A stretch of 64,000 bases of DNA from Tolypothrix sp. PCC 7910 (GCF_011769525.1 NZ_CP050440.1:869501-933500); one strand, 5' to 3'; positions 44,598 through 55,245 are shown, counted from the first letter of the stretch. Notes: generated from the sequence alone by a model not told the origin. A program made the numbers and translations.

Positions 44598-44647
44598 ATA
44601 TTGACTGGTAAAAGGCAGATATAAATAATGTTTTTACCAGTCAATAT
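44598..44647. promoter_or_regulatory. perfect 16-bp inverted repeat in a divergent gap
   Basis: ATATTGACTGGTAAAA and TTTTACCAGTCAATAT, 18-nt loop. No gene ends here: the neighbours diverge (44085 minus, 45048 plus). It could be the end of an unannotated small RNA, a protein site or a decayed element. Confidence 0.5.
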
Positions 44648-44799
44648 CTCAAGATTAGGTATCCCAATCGATCCCAGGTTAATACTCAGTACGCATCACC
44701 GTAAAAGGGGGTCGGAAATATTGAGGTTTGACGTTGGCTAGAACAAATTAAACCCAACTAACTAATGATTGAATTCTCTAATGTTGACTGTTAACTGTT

Positions 44800-44846
44800 A
44801 ACAGCCCTGATAATTAGTTATGCAATTTAGACGGGCGTTAGCTTAT
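44800..44846. repeat. dispersed block shared with 5268-5314
   Basis: AACAGCCCT..AGTTATGCAATTTA..ACG..GC.TTAGCTTA, same order and spacing as at 5268. Confidence 0.55.
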
Positions 44847-45047
44847 CTCTGGTTGTACCTATACCTGAGTTGTTATCAATTAATAATTCTCCCAGTAATC
44901 AAATTTGAGAAAACGCGCATTTTCTCAAATTTACTGTGCAATATTAAAAGTCAAAGCTTGTCTAAGTTACATCAGACTCAATCTTGAGCTATCGCCTCTC
45001 AGTTTTTCAATTATTAACAAAGCTCCTCCTATGGTGAGGTGGTAATT

Positions 45048-46397
45048 ATGACAAACTTGTCAGTTTCACAAAAGTCAGGAAGCATTCAATTAGCTGAACT
45101 GGCTAAAGACACTATTGTGGCTTTAATCATTCAAGTGACTGGTTTAGTTTTGATATATCTCCTGCAAATATTTCTGGCGCAGTGGATGGGAAGAACTGAA
45201 TATGGCATTTATGAATATGTCATGTCTTGGTCGTTATTGTTAGCAGTTCCCGCAGAATTAGGTCTACCTACTACGGTTTTGCGTTTGCTTCCTGAATACC
45301 GAGTTAAGCAGGAATGGGGACGTTTACAAGGTTTAGTTCGTGGTTGTTGGTTACTCGTATTTTCCAACAGTTTACTGTTGATTATCTGCGCTGCAGGGAC
45401 AATTTTAGTTATTAATTATTACCACAGTTTTGTCTATGCAACTCCGCTACTGTTGGGGATGGTATTAGTATTACTACAGAGTTTGGCTAGGTTCCAGCAA
45501 GAAACAGGAAGGGCGATGGAGGATATTCTTATAGCCTTTATTCCATCGCAAATTATCTGGCCTGTTTTGGTGCTGGCTGGTGGCTTTGTATTTATGCAAA
45601 CCCAGGATGATTTGACTAGCGTACCAATGATTGCGATCGCTTCCGGTATGTTTATCGTAATTGTGGTATCTCAACTATACTTATTGTGGAAAAAATTACA
45701 CAGTGACTTTGTAGCAGCAACGCCAGTTTATGCTTACCGTGAGTGGTTAAATATCGCGGTGATTTTGTTAATTCAACAAGCATCGTTTGGGATTTTGAGC
45801 CAAACAGATACAGTCATGATTGGTTCATTGATTGGCCCGGAAGCAGCAGGTATTTACAACGCAGCAGTAAAAACAGCCGCCTGGACAAGTTTTGTTTTAC
45901 AAATTGTGAATATGGTAGCTGCACCTGTATTTACAACTTTGTACACTAAAGGAGATATTCCAGAATTACAAAAGGTGGTTTCTTGTGTAACTAGTTGGAT
46001 TTTCTGGCCGACTGTCGCTATGACAATTTTACTCATGACCTTTACGCAGCCAATTCTCAATTTGTTTGGTGCAGGTTTTGTTGAAGCGAGTTTGTCCTTA
46101 AAAATTCTGATTATGGGACAGATGGTAAATGCTTTATGTGGTTCTGTAGGGATTTTGATGATTATGACTGGTCATCAAAATAAATCTTTACCTGTAATTG
46201 TTGCTAGTGCCTTACTCAATATAGTCTTGAATGCGATATTAATTCCCATATTTAATATTACTGGGGCAGCGATCGCAACAAGTTTCACCATGATAGTTTG
46301 GAATATTTGGTTGGGTGCTTTGGTTGTTAAATATGTTGGCGTGCGTCCTTCAATTTTTTACACTCTGTTTGCTAGAGAAAATGAATCCATAACCTAA
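45048..46397 (+). CDS. oligosaccharide flippase / polysaccharide export membrane protein
   Basis: About 449 residues with 12 or more hydrophobic segments, of the MATE-like Wzx/RfbX superfamily. Landmarks: FLAQWMGRTEYGIYEYVMSW, LGLPTTVLRLLPEYR, FGILSQTDTVMIGSLIGPEAAGIYNAAVKTA and MTGHQNKSLPVIVASALLNIVLNAILIPIFNITGAAIATSFT. ATG at 45048, behind GAGG, is preferred to an in-frame GTG at 45039. Likely flips lipid-linked sugars across the inner membrane. It ends in its own terminator, so it is not part of the metY/metX unit. Confidence 0.9.
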   Translation: MTNLSVSQKSGSIQLAELAKDTIVALIIQVTGLVLIYLLQIFLAQWMGRTEYGIYEYVMSWSLLLAVPAELGLPTTVLRLLPEYRVKQEWGRLQGLVRGCWLLVFSNSLLLIICAAGTILVINYYHSFVYATPLLLGMVLVLLQSLARFQQETGRAMEDILIAFIPSQIIWPVLVLAGGFVFMQTQDDLTSVPMIAIASGMFIVIVVSQLYLLWKKLHSDFVAATPVYAYREWLNIAVILLIQQASFGILSQTDTVMIGSLIGPEAAGIYNAAVKTAAWTSFVLQIVNMVAAPVFTTLYTKGDIPELQKVVSCVTSWIFWPTVAMTILLMTFTQPILNLFGAGFVEASLSLKILIMGQMVNALCGSVGILMIMTGHQNKSLPVIVASALLNIVLNAILIPIFNITGAAIATSFTMIVWNIWLGALVVKYVGVRPSIFYTLFARENESIT

Positions 46398-46433
46398 ATG
46401 TTATGAAATCAAAACTATGTAAAGTTTTGTAGA

Positions 46434-46461
46434 GGAAAAGGGAAAAAACCTTTTCCTTTTT
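46434..46461 (+). terminator. intrinsic terminator
   Basis: GGAAAAGG, 7-nt loop, CCTTTTCC, then five T, 37 nt after the flippase stop codon. Confidence 0.85.
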
Positions 46462-46559
46462 GCTTGCACCTATGGCAGAGACTGATAAAATACTACAAGC
46501 CGATAGACTTACAGTTAATTATTGGCACTAGTAGTAAAAAAATATATTTGATGCAGTAA

Positions 46560-47965
<1,406 letters not shown>

Positions 47966-47973
47966 TATTTTAG

Positions 47974-49074
47974 ATGAAATACCAGCATTTAATTTCACCA
48001 CAAACACAGTATTACCATCTCTCGCAGCCGTTTAAGTTAGAGGGGGGTAAAGTTTTAACTGGGGTGCAAATGGCTTATCGAACTTGGGGAAAGTTGAACT
48101 CACAAGGCGATAATGGAGTGCTAATTTGTCATGCTTTGACTGGTTCAGCTGATGCGGATGTTTGGTGGGAAGATTTATTTGGTTCAGGAAAAGCATTTGA
48201 TAGCGATCGCAATTTTATCGTATGCAGTAACATTTTAGGAAGTTGTTACGGTACGACAGGCGCGACTAGCATCAATCCTCAAACCGGAATTGCTTACGGC
48301 GCATCATTTCCCGCCATTACAATTCGGGATATGGTGCGTTTACAAGCTGAACTCATTAAATACCTGGGAATTAAATCTCTGGAACTAGTAATTGGTGGTT
48401 CTCTGGGTGGGATGCAAGTACTAGAGTGGGCTTTATTATATCCAGAAATTGTCAAAGCGATCGCACCCATTGCCACCTCTGGAAGACATTCGGCTTGGTG
48501 TATTGGATTGAGTGAAGCCCAAAGACAAGCCATATATAACGATCCTAACTGGAAAGATGGTAACTATACAGATGAGGAACCACCCAACCAAGGATTAGCT
48601 GTAGCGCGAATGATGGCGATGAGTATGTATCGTTATTGGGAAAGCTTTACAGAACGCTTTGGACGACAGTATGATGACTCTGCTAACCAATATGCGATCG
48701 CTAGCTATTTACAACATCATGGTCAAAAGCTAGTAGAAAGGTTTGATGCCAATACTTATATTACTCTTACCAAAGCGATGGATAGTCATGATATCGCTCA
48801 AGGTAAAGACTATGAATCTGTTTTGCAAAGTATTAAACAACCTGCTTTAGTTGTCGCCATTGATTCTGACATTCTTTATCCCCCAGTAGAACAACAAGAA
48901 TTAGCAGATTTAATTCCTAATGCTCAACTAGTTTGGCTGAAATCAACCTATGGACACGATGCATTTTTAATTGATACAGCAGTACTTAATCAACAAATAA
49001 TTAATTTTCGACAAGATGCGTACACTAACGAAAATCCTGCTTTTCTCATTTACTGTGAGTTTAATGATGACTAA
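47974..49074 (+). CDS. metX: homoserine O-acetyltransferase
   Basis: A 366-residue alpha/beta-fold acyltransferase that acetylates homoserine, the substrate supplier of MetY. Motifs: NGVLICHALTGSADA, nucleophile elbow VIGGSLGGMQVLEWALLYP, PNWKDGNYTDEEPPNQGLAVARMMAMSMYR, acid ALVVAIDSDILYPP and His in STYGHDAFLID. The last 20 residues (YTNENPAFLIYCEFNDD) go beyond the usual end. Metabolic pairing with metY is strong. It uses acetyl- or succinyl-CoA; I did not attempt to distinguish them. Confidence 0.95.
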   Translation: MKYQHLISPQTQYYHLSQPFKLEGGKVLTGVQMAYRTWGKLNSQGDNGVLICHALTGSADADVWWEDLFGSGKAFDSDRNFIVCSNILGSCYGTTGATSINPQTGIAYGASFPAITIRDMVRLQAELIKYLGIKSLELVIGGSLGGMQVLEWALLYPEIVKAIAPIATSGRHSAWCIGLSEAQRQAIYNDPNWKDGNYTDEEPPNQGLAVARMMAMSMYRYWESFTERFGRQYDDSANQYAIASYLQHHGQKLVERFDANTYITLTKAMDSHDIAQGKDYESVLQSIKQPALVVAIDSDILYPPVEQQELADLIPNAQLVWLKSTYGHDAFLIDTAVLNQQIINFRQDAYTNENPAFLIYCEFNDD

Positions 49075-49279
49075 TATTCGTAACTGCCTGGTAGATACCT
49101 CACATGAAAAAAGTGATGATTTTTTAGTTAACTTAATGATTTTCTACCCACCGAATACTCAAGAGCAGGTAGACTGTGCAAAGCAATTTTATGACTCTAG
49201 TGTCTTTATAAAACTGGACACAAAACAGAAAATAATTCGCAAATGTCAACTACAACAACTAAATATAGAGTTTGATTAG
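49064..49279 (+). CDS. hypothetical small protein overlapping metX end
   Basis: 71 residues from ATG 49064 (MMTNIRNCLVDTSHEK), overlapping the metX stop by 11 bases in another frame, an arrangement of translational coupling. No recognised domain; NLMIFYPPNTQEQVDCAKQFYDSSVFI is the most protein-like part. Weakly supported. Confidence 0.35.
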   Translation: MMTNIRNCLVDTSHEKSDDFLVNLMIFYPPNTQEQVDCAKQFYDSSVFIKLDTKQKIIRKCQLQQLNIEFD

Positions 49280-49374
49280 CAATTGTCAAATTCTAGATGA
49301 TTTTTTGGATAAAAGAATTTTTATAAGCATCATGTGGATGCTTATATTTTACACTAAAAAGAAAGAGTTTTTCT

Positions 49375-50238
49375 CTAAAAAACAGGTATAAGTCTGCCCT
49401 TATATTCTTTATTTATAAAATCTTTGACTTGAGAATTAATAAGCAGTTTATTTAACTTTTGAATCTTCTGTTCATTTTCTCGCCCCTGCAATGTGACTAA
49501 AGCAAGAGCATATTTTTTATCCTTAACTGTTTCTGCTCCCATAGAATTAGGTTCTATCCCCGCTAAAGCTACAGTTTGAGCTGAAGAAACAATAAAATCT
49601 ACATCATTAATCGCTCGGACAACTTGGACACCTTCTACTTCTTTAATTTTCAAACTTTTAGGATTAGCTGCAATATCTCTTTGAGTCACAAATTCGCCAA
49701 TATTATCTTTTAACTTAATTAAACCATTAGCTGCTAATAATCTTAACCCTCTATCATTATTAATTACATCATTAGCAATGGTCACAGTGGCATTTTGAGG
49801 AATTTCATTCACTGATTTGAGATTTTTAGAAAAAAGCCCCAGAGTATTGAGATAAATTGTATTCAAGGGCACCAGATTAATTTTCAGTTCCTTCACAGCA
49901 TTATTCATAAAAGGTTTATGCTGAAAGAAATTAGCATCAATTACCTTATCTCTTAATGCTGTATTGGGTTGTATCCAGTCATTAAATTTCACTACCTTAA
50001 TTTTTAATTTCTCTTGAGGTGCAAGATTCTTGTTAACAAATTTCAAAATATCTTCGGAAACTATCCCAGTAACCCCAACTTTAATAATTTCTTCTTGTTC
50101 ACTTTTGGCTACAGTTCCAGAAATTCGGCTACAACCTGCAAACAAAAGTGAAGCGGTAAATGCACTTCCTGCTGTCAGGAAGAAACGGCGATTAGTTTTT
50201 GTCAAAGGAAGTAAATACTGCTGTTTCTTCATAAACAA
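49375..50238 (-). CDS. metQ: MetQ/NlpA-family substrate-binding lipoprotein
   Basis: A 287-residue lipoprotein: leader NRRFFLTAGSAFTASLLFAGC with lipobox FAGC. Core: KVGVTGIVSEDILKFVNKNLAPQEKLKI, NTALRDKVIDANFFQHKPFMNNAVKEL, TLGLFSKNLKSVNEIPQNATVTIANDVINNDRGLRLL, ending KLLINSQVKDFINKEYKGRLIPVF. It is the last gene of the minus-strand run sfnG, di-iron protein, metQ, metN, metI, metQ, 111 nt behind metI, with a repeat in that gap. A second binding protein for the same importer would widen its ligand range. Confidence 0.92.
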   Translation of the reverse strand: MFMKKQQYLLPLTKTNRRFFLTAGSAFTASLLFAGCSRISGTVAKSEQEEIIKVGVTGIVSEDILKFVNKNLAPQEKLKIKVVKFNDWIQPNTALRDKVIDANFFQHKPFMNNAVKELKINLVPLNTIYLNTLGLFSKNLKSVNEIPQNATVTIANDVINNDRGLRLLAANGLIKLKDNIGEFVTQRDIAANPKSLKIKEVEGVQVVRAINDVDFIVSSAQTVALAGIEPNSMGAETVKDKKYALALVTLQGRENEQKIQKLNKLLINSQVKDFINKEYKGRLIPVF

Positions 50239-50257
50239 ATTTCAAATTGATAATAAA

Positions 50258-50345
50258 CTCTCACGCAGAGACGCAGAGAAGTCAGCAAAGTATCTCTAAA
50301 AAAACTCCGCGTACTCCGCGCGAACTTTGCTATCCTCTGCGTTAA
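50258..50345. repeat. CGCAGAG dispersed inverted repeat
   Basis: ACGCAGAGACGCAGAG and, inverted, CCTCTGCGTT bracket about 60 bp. The same unit is at 10058-10076. It sits between metI and metQ. Confidence 0.55.
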
Positions 50346-50349
50346 AAAA

Positions 50350-51006
50350 TTACTTCTTCCGCAACTGTCGTGCCAACAAATCACCCAAAAATTGAATAAT
50401 CTGTACCAAGAAAATCAGCACAATAATTGTGGCAAACATGACTCCCACATCAAACCTTTGATAGCCGTATTGAATAGCTAAATTACCCAAACCACCGCCA
50501 CCAACAGCCCCAGCCATTGCAGAAGAATTCAAGAGACTCACAATTAAAATTGTTACCCCTAAAATAATCGAAGGTAATGCCTCTGGAATCAAAACTTTCA
50601 AAACAATTTGCCAATAGTCGCAACCCATTGCTTCTGCTGCTTCTATTAACCCTTTATCTACTTCGAGAATACTAGTTTCTGCAATCCGCCCAAAAAAGGG
50701 AATGGCTGCGAGAGTCAGAGGAACAAGTGCGGCGGTACTACCGATAGAAGTGCCAACAATTAATCGCGTTAAAGGCGTAAGCACTACAAGTAAAATAATA
50801 AATGGAAAAGAGCGCCCAGTATTAACTATTGCACTTAATATTTTGTTGAGTTTTGGAGCATAGAGAACATTACCAGGGCTAGTCATTACTAACAATAAAC
50901 CCACAGGTAAACCCAAAAGTATCGCTACAACGGCGGAGACTCCCACCATGTAAAAAGTCTCCTGACTTGCAAGCAATAAACTGTTAATTAATTCCCATCC
51001 TTGCAT
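50350..51006 (-). CDS. metI: methionine-type ABC importer permease
   Basis: A 218-residue permease with five or six membrane helices and the EAA-loop AAEAMGCDYWQIVLKVLIPEALPSIILG. Other MetI landmarks: ETFYMVGVSAVVAILLGLPVGLLL, NTGRSFPFIILLVVLTPLTRLIVGTSIGSTAALVPLTLAAIPFFGRIAETS and SSAMAGAVGGGGLGNLAIQYGYQRF. Its start overlaps the metN stop by one base (TAATG), indicating coupled translation. It is the only ABC permease in the window, so four MetQ-type proteins may compete for it. Confidence 0.95.
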   Translation of the reverse strand: MQGWELINSLLLASQETFYMVGVSAVVAILLGLPVGLLLVMTSPGNVLYAPKLNKILSAIVNTGRSFPFIILLVVLTPLTRLIVGTSIGSTAALVPLTLAAIPFFGRIAETSILEVDKGLIEAAEAMGCDYWQIVLKVLIPEALPSIILGVTILIVSLLNSSAMAGAVGGGGLGNLAIQYGYQRFDVGVMFATIIVLIFLVQIIQFLGDLLARQLRKK

Positions 51007-51983
51007 TAATGCACCTCAACAGCATATTCTGAATTATGTAAGTATTCCAAAGCTTGCTTTACCTTAATCCCTGCAAGTTCAACTTGAAACTGACCGACAC
51101 GGCGATCGCCTAAAGTTTCTACGCTACCATTGAGGATATTTACATCTATATCAAAACGGCGCGTCAAGGTAGTAAATATCGAATTTCTCGCACTTTCATC
51201 AGCAAATGCGACTGTTGCCAAAACTGTTCCAGGACGGGGTATATAGTTATGAGAACGGGGGAAAAACTCTCTAGCTAATAAAGAATCCGGTTGCGCTGCT
51301 AAATCGCTGACGCTACCTTGTTCTACAACCTTACCAGCATGAAGTATCGCCACGCTATCGCAGATTTGTTTAACTACACCCATTTCATGAGTAATCAGCA
51401 AAATCGTCAATCCCATGCGTTGATTCAAGTCACGCAATAGTTCTAAAATTGAGCGTGTAGTTTGGGGGTCGAGGGCTGATGTTGCTTCATCAGAAAGTAA
51501 TACATTTGGTTCTCCCGCTAAGGCGCGCGCAATTCCTACCCGTTGCTTTTGTCCCCCAGAAAGTTGTGCAGGATAAGCATTAGCTTTACCTTCTAAACCC
51601 ACCAATGAAAGTAATTCTTCAACTTTAGCTTTGCGTCGCAATTTACTATAACCAATCACCTCCAAAGGGAAAGCAATATTTTCCGCCACAGTTCTACAAC
51701 TGAGTAAATTAAAATGTTGAAAAATCATTCCTATACGCTGGCGTGCTTGACGCAAAGCCGTACCACTAAGAGATGTTATTTCTTGTCCATTAACTTTTAC
51801 ATAACCAGATGTAGGTTTTTCTAATTGATTAACGCAGCGAATTAAGGTACTTTTACCAGCACCACTTTGACCTAATACGCCAAATATTTCTCCTGCTTTA
51901 ACGTGTAGATTTACTCCATCTAAAGCTACTATTTTATGTTCGCCTTGGTGGTAGATTTTGCGAATATCAATAAACTCTATCAT
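51006..51983 (-). CDS. metN: methionine-type ABC importer ATPase
   Basis: A 325-residue ATPase. Walker A GQSGAGKST, Q-loop, signature LSGGQKQRVGIARAL, Walker B VLLSDEATSALD and switch His (LLITHEMG). The C-terminal 85 residues (FADESARNSIFTTLTRRFDIDVNILNGSVETLGDRRVGQFQVEL) form the NIL regulatory domain, which in E. coli MetN binds methionine and causes feedback inhibition. Coupled to metI by a one-base overlap; metQ lies 100 nt upstream. Confidence 0.96.
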   Translation of the reverse strand: MIEFIDIRKIYHQGEHKIVALDGVNLHVKAGEIFGVLGQSGAGKSTLIRCVNQLEKPTSGYVKVNGQEITSLSGTALRQARQRIGMIFQHFNLLSCRTVAENIAFPLEVIGYSKLRRKAKVEELLSLVGLEGKANAYPAQLSGGQKQRVGIARALAGEPNVLLSDEATSALDPQTTRSILELLRDLNQRMGLTILLITHEMGVVKQICDSVAILHAGKVVEQGSVSDLAAQPDSLLAREFFPRSHNYIPRPGTVLATVAFADESARNSIFTTLTRRFDIDVNILNGSVETLGDRRVGQFQVELAGIKVKQALEYLHNSEYAVEVH

Positions 51984-52021
51984 TTACAAACTTCTCCATA
52001 GATAAAAGTTAAATTATTCTA

Positions 52022-52073
52022 CTCTTTGCGGTCTTCGTGTCTTCGTGGTTCGTATAAGCAAAGGCGCAAAGAG
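52022..52073. repeat. inverted repeat in the metQ-metN gap
   Basis: CTCTTTGCG and CGCAAAGAG form a 9-bp stem around TCTTCGTG units, the same family as the arms of 23419-23610. It could attenuate the operon after metQ. Confidence 0.5.
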
Positions 52074-52083
52074 AAGAGAGTTT

Positions 52084-52959
52084 TTAAGGAATAGGAAGTA
52101 CAGCGCCTTGATATTTTTCTCTAATAAATTGCTTTACTTTGTCATCCCGTAGCAATTTATGCAGTTTTTGAATTCTCGGATCGTTTTCCTTTCCTGCTAA
52201 TGTAGTTACAGTCACCGCATACAGTGGATTTTGCGCTGACTCTAGTGCTAAAGCATCTTTATCTGTTTTCATCCCAGATTGCACAACCCAATTACCTGTA
52301 ATTCCCGCTAAATCCACATCAGGAAGAGTAGGGATTGCTTGCGCTCCAGGTATTTCTTTAATCTGCAAGTTTTTCGGATTTTCAATAATATCTTTAGGAC
52401 TAGCAGGTTGGGCGTTGGGTTTGAGTTTAATTAGCTTTGCTTCTTCTAATACTTTTAAAGCACGATGAGCATTGCTAATATCATCGGGAATTGTGACTAA
52501 AGCTTTATTAGGAACCTCCGCCAGAGATTTATATTTTTTAGAAAATATCCCTACAGGATTTAAATGTATCTGGGGAGTAAAAGCGTACATTTGAAGATTT
52601 TTGCGCTTGCCATAATCTTCCATATAGGGGATATGTTGGAAGTAATTAGCATCGATTTGTCCATCTTTTAACGCAGTATTATTCTGCACTGGATCGTTAA
52701 AAGTGACAATTTCAATATCTAATCCTGCTTCTGGTGCAAGATTTTTTTTCACAAATTCCAAAATCTCTCCAGCCGGAACTGGCGAAACTCCGACTTTGAT
52801 TTTCTCTTTTGCTCCTGTTGCAACTGTATTTGCAGCCGTTGTTGCAGTAGGATTAGTTGCTGTGGTTGTTGTACCGTTATTTTGAGGTGAACTACAACTA
52901 GTTACTGTAGCTATAAAAGATGCAGTTGCTATAACAAAGAATCGACGTTTAATATTCAT
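52084..52959 (-). CDS. metQ: MetQ/NlpA-family substrate-binding lipoprotein
   Basis: A 291-residue lipoprotein from the ATG at 52959 (MNIKRRFFVIATASFIATVTSC), which has AGAGAGG 8 nt upstream; a longer frame to 53037 is not supported. After the lipid Cys comes a Thr/Ala/Asn-rich linker. Core: KVGVSPVPAGEILEFVKKNLAPEAGLDIEIVTFNDPVQNNTALKDGQIDANYFQHIPYMEDYGKR, PVGIFSKKYKSLAEVPNKALVTIPDDISNAHRALKVLEEAKLI, DVDLAGITGNWVVQSGM. It is the closest of the four to canonical MetQ and lies directly before metN, so it is the likely primary methionine-binding protein. Confidence 0.94.
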   Translation of the reverse strand: MNIKRRFFVIATASFIATVTSCSSPQNNGTTTTATNPTATTAANTVATGAKEKIKVGVSPVPAGEILEFVKKNLAPEAGLDIEIVTFNDPVQNNTALKDGQIDANYFQHIPYMEDYGKRKNLQMYAFTPQIHLNPVGIFSKKYKSLAEVPNKALVTIPDDISNAHRALKVLEEAKLIKLKPNAQPASPKDIIENPKNLQIKEIPGAQAIPTLPDVDLAGITGNWVVQSGMKTDKDALALESAQNPLYAVTVTTLAGKENDPRIQKLHKLLRDDKVKQFIREKYQGAVLPIP

Positions 52960-53055
52960 GCGATCGCCTCTCTTAAATATTGACAAAATCTCATTGAGAA
53001 AACCCCCTAAAATTAGGGGGAACAACAAAGAGAACACGTTTTCAAACAGTACGCG

Positions 53056-53871
53056 TCACTCGCTCACACTCACAAGCTGAGGAAGTTCGGCAATGGGAAT
53101 ATCAAGAAAGTAAGACAACACTTCCCGTCGCCAAGCATCATAAATTACTCCGATTCCTGCAATTTCTGCACCAGTTGCATCGTGGACAATCTGCCAATGC
53201 TTCTGCAAATAAGGATTGCGTCGCCGTTGTCCTTCTTCGTCTAATTCTAATAACTGGGCTGCAATTTCTGCTTTCTCTTTTGGTGTAGCTTTATCATATT
53301 TACTTTGCCACCAAGCTAAAACTCCAAAACGGTGGACAGCTTCATCAGGTAAAATTGTCTGACTGGCAAATTTAGAAGTTACTGGTTCGACAATTTTTGT
53401 AGTACGGCTGTTTAAAATTAGCTGGGCGACTATATGCAGTTCATAATGTAATTCAAAGGCTATAAAACCTAACCAATTACGAATTGGTAAATCGCCCATG
53501 AATTCCCAGTGATTTTGTACTTCTTGAACAATTTTTTCTGTGGGATCTTGTCCAGATAATTCCCAAACTCGCTGACGCGTAAATTGGGCGTGTGCGCCAT
53601 CATCACCAATTTGACGACTTAAAAATAGTTGTAAGTCTGGGTCGGGTATTTGGTCAATAATTTTGCTACAAACTTGAACAATATACAAGTCGTGGGCTGC
53701 ACCACCTATGCGGAAGCAATAGAATTTCTCAAACTCTTCTGCTGTGGTTAGTTGTCGTGGTTCTTGAACGCGAGTAGTGGGAAAGTTTGGGGCCTGTTTG
53801 GCAATTATTTTATCGATGGTTTCAATTTCAAAATCAGTTGTCCAAGCTGGGCGAGTTAAGGTTGCAGTCAT
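53056..53871 (-). CDS. putative ferritin-like di-iron protein, paralogue 3
   Basis: A 271-residue homologue of the products at 7211 and 9223. It keeps GGAAHDLYIVQV, RQIGDDGAHAQ, HWEFMGD, HYELHIVAQL and LPDEAVHRFGVLAWW, and the end YDAWRREVLSYFLDIPIAELPQLVSVSE. That it recurs beside sfnG and metQ in a different operon, and not only beside metQ and sfnB, argues for a role in the sulfur pathway. It starts 24 nt after the sfnG stop, so both are co-transcribed. Di-iron binding is inferred from the repeated [D/E]xxH pattern. Confidence 0.72.
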   Translation of the reverse strand: MTATLTRPAWTTDFEIETIDKIIAKQAPNFPTTRVQEPRQLTTAEEFEKFYCFRIGGAAHDLYIVQVCSKIIDQIPDPDLQLFLSRQIGDDGAHAQFTRQRVWELSGQDPTEKIVQEVQNHWEFMGDLPIRNWLGFIAFELHYELHIVAQLILNSRTTKIVEPVTSKFASQTILPDEAVHRFGVLAWWQSKYDKATPKEKAEIAAQLLELDEEGQRRRNPYLQKHWQIVHDATGAEIAGIGVIYDAWRREVLSYFLDIPIAELPQLVSVSE

Positions 53872-53895
53872 AAAGCCTTCCTTGATTATTGCAGA

Positions 53896-54945
53896 TTAAG
53901 CTACGAGTTCTCGCGATCGCACTCGTGGCATTACTTCTTCAGCAAAACGTTTCATTTCTGGGGGAAAAGGTTGGAATTGCAGCATGAAAGTATCTACACC
54001 AACTTCCACAAAATCTGCAATTCTGGCGGCTACGGTGTCATAACTACCAACTAACCCCGCCGCTGTGCCGCCATTACTTCCCACCCCTGGATATTTCGCC
54101 ATATTCTTAAACATCACCACATCTGGTTCCACGCCTTTCATCAGTTCGGTTCTGTCATCTTGTTGGGCGAGTTCTCGCAGGTATTCATATTCGGTTTGAG
54201 CTTCTGCATCAGTAGGCCGCGCAATGACAAAAGCTGACATGGCAAACTGTAGCGGATGAGGTTGTTTCCGTTCCCGCTTTCTGACATCAGCAATAGTTTC
54301 CCTAATAACATCTAAGGGGCGACCATTGAGAAAGAATACATCTGCTGTTTCCATTGCCAGATTCTTCGCCGCATCTGATTCTCCGCCTAGATATACAAGG
54401 GGATGAGGTTGCGCTATGGGACGCGGACGCAGGCATAAATCGCTAATTTGAAAGTATTCGCTTTGATAATTAACTTTTTCGCCACTCCACAGGGCTTTGA
54501 CTACTTCCATCCACTGCTGGGAATAGCGATAGCGTTCATCATGAGGTAGGAAAGGTATGCCGGATTTTTGCAATTCCGGCATAAACCAGGCGCTGATTAA
54601 ATTAATTGCAAATCTACCGCCACTAATGGCATCAATATTTAATGCCATCTTTGCCAAAACTACGGGATGAAATAGCAAAGGTTTAATGGCGGCGATAATT
54701 TCTATAGATTTAGTTGCTTCTGCTAGGGCTGCTGCAGTTGTCCAAGTCTCTAGCTGGTCTAATTCTTGATTTCTCGGATTGATAATGTGTTCAGCGATGA
54801 GAGTGGTGGTAAACCCATAGGCTTCTGCTAGTTGGATGAGTTGCTTGGCTCGGTTATAGCTAGCATCACGGGGTTCATACGGGTGGTTCATCGCGCCACA
54901 ATTGCCGTAAACGGGAATCCAAATCCCGTATCGTGGCTGAGGCAT
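53896..54945 (-). CDS. sfnG: SfnG-like dimethylsulfone monooxygenase (LLM class)
   Basis: A 349-residue FMNH2-dependent monooxygenase. The opening YGIWIPVYGNCGAMNHPYEPRDASYNRAKQLIQLAEAYGF, then TLIAEHIINPRNQELDQLETWTTAAALAEATKSIEIIAAIKPLLFHPVVLAKMALNIDAISGGRFAINLISAWF, match the SfnG type, which converts dimethylsulfone to methanesulfinate and formaldehyde. The C-terminal VDTFMLQFQPFPPEMKRFAEEVMPRVR is as in that group. It is the first gene of the minus-strand sulfur run and has dyad site 6 (and site 7) upstream. Substrate assignment is by resemblance; a related small sulfone or sulfide is possible. Confidence 0.88.
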   Translation of the reverse strand: MPQPRYGIWIPVYGNCGAMNHPYEPRDASYNRAKQLIQLAEAYGFTTTLIAEHIINPRNQELDQLETWTTAAALAEATKSIEIIAAIKPLLFHPVVLAKMALNIDAISGGRFAINLISAWFMPELQKSGIPFLPHDERYRYSQQWMEVVKALWSGEKVNYQSEYFQISDLCLRPRPIAQPHPLVYLGGESDAAKNLAMETADVFFLNGRPLDVIRETIADVRKRERKQPHPLQFAMSAFVIARPTDAEAQTEYEYLRELAQQDDRTELMKGVEPDVVMFKNMAKYPGVGSNGGTAAGLVGSYDTVAARIADFVEVGVDTFMLQFQPFPPEMKRFAEEVMPRVRSRELVA

Positions 54946-55036
54946 ATTTCTACACCCTCTTATACTAGAGGCTAATTCTGCTGAAATTTAAGCGGGACAG
55001 GAATTTGAACGTTTGATTTGATTAACTTAAGCAAAC

Positions 55037-55062
55037 TCCGGTTTTTTGACCAATTTACCGTA
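55037..55062. promoter_or_regulatory. candidate sulfur-regulon dyad, site 6
   Basis: Minus strand: TACGGTAAA, TTGGTCAA, AAAACCGGA, with a perfect left half. It lies 92 nt upstream of the sfnG start. Confidence 0.5.
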
Positions 55063-55245
55063 GTATTGGTATATAATAATTTCACAAATAGCTGACAAAA
55101 GCAATGGGTAAAGTAAAGAAAATTTGTAATTGTCAGTAGGTGAGGGTTGGGGAATGGGTGAAGGGGAAATAATCTATGGCTTTTGACTCTTGACCGAAAA
55201 CCCTTGCCTTTTGTTTTTCAATATGTGAAACTTTCTTTAATAAAA

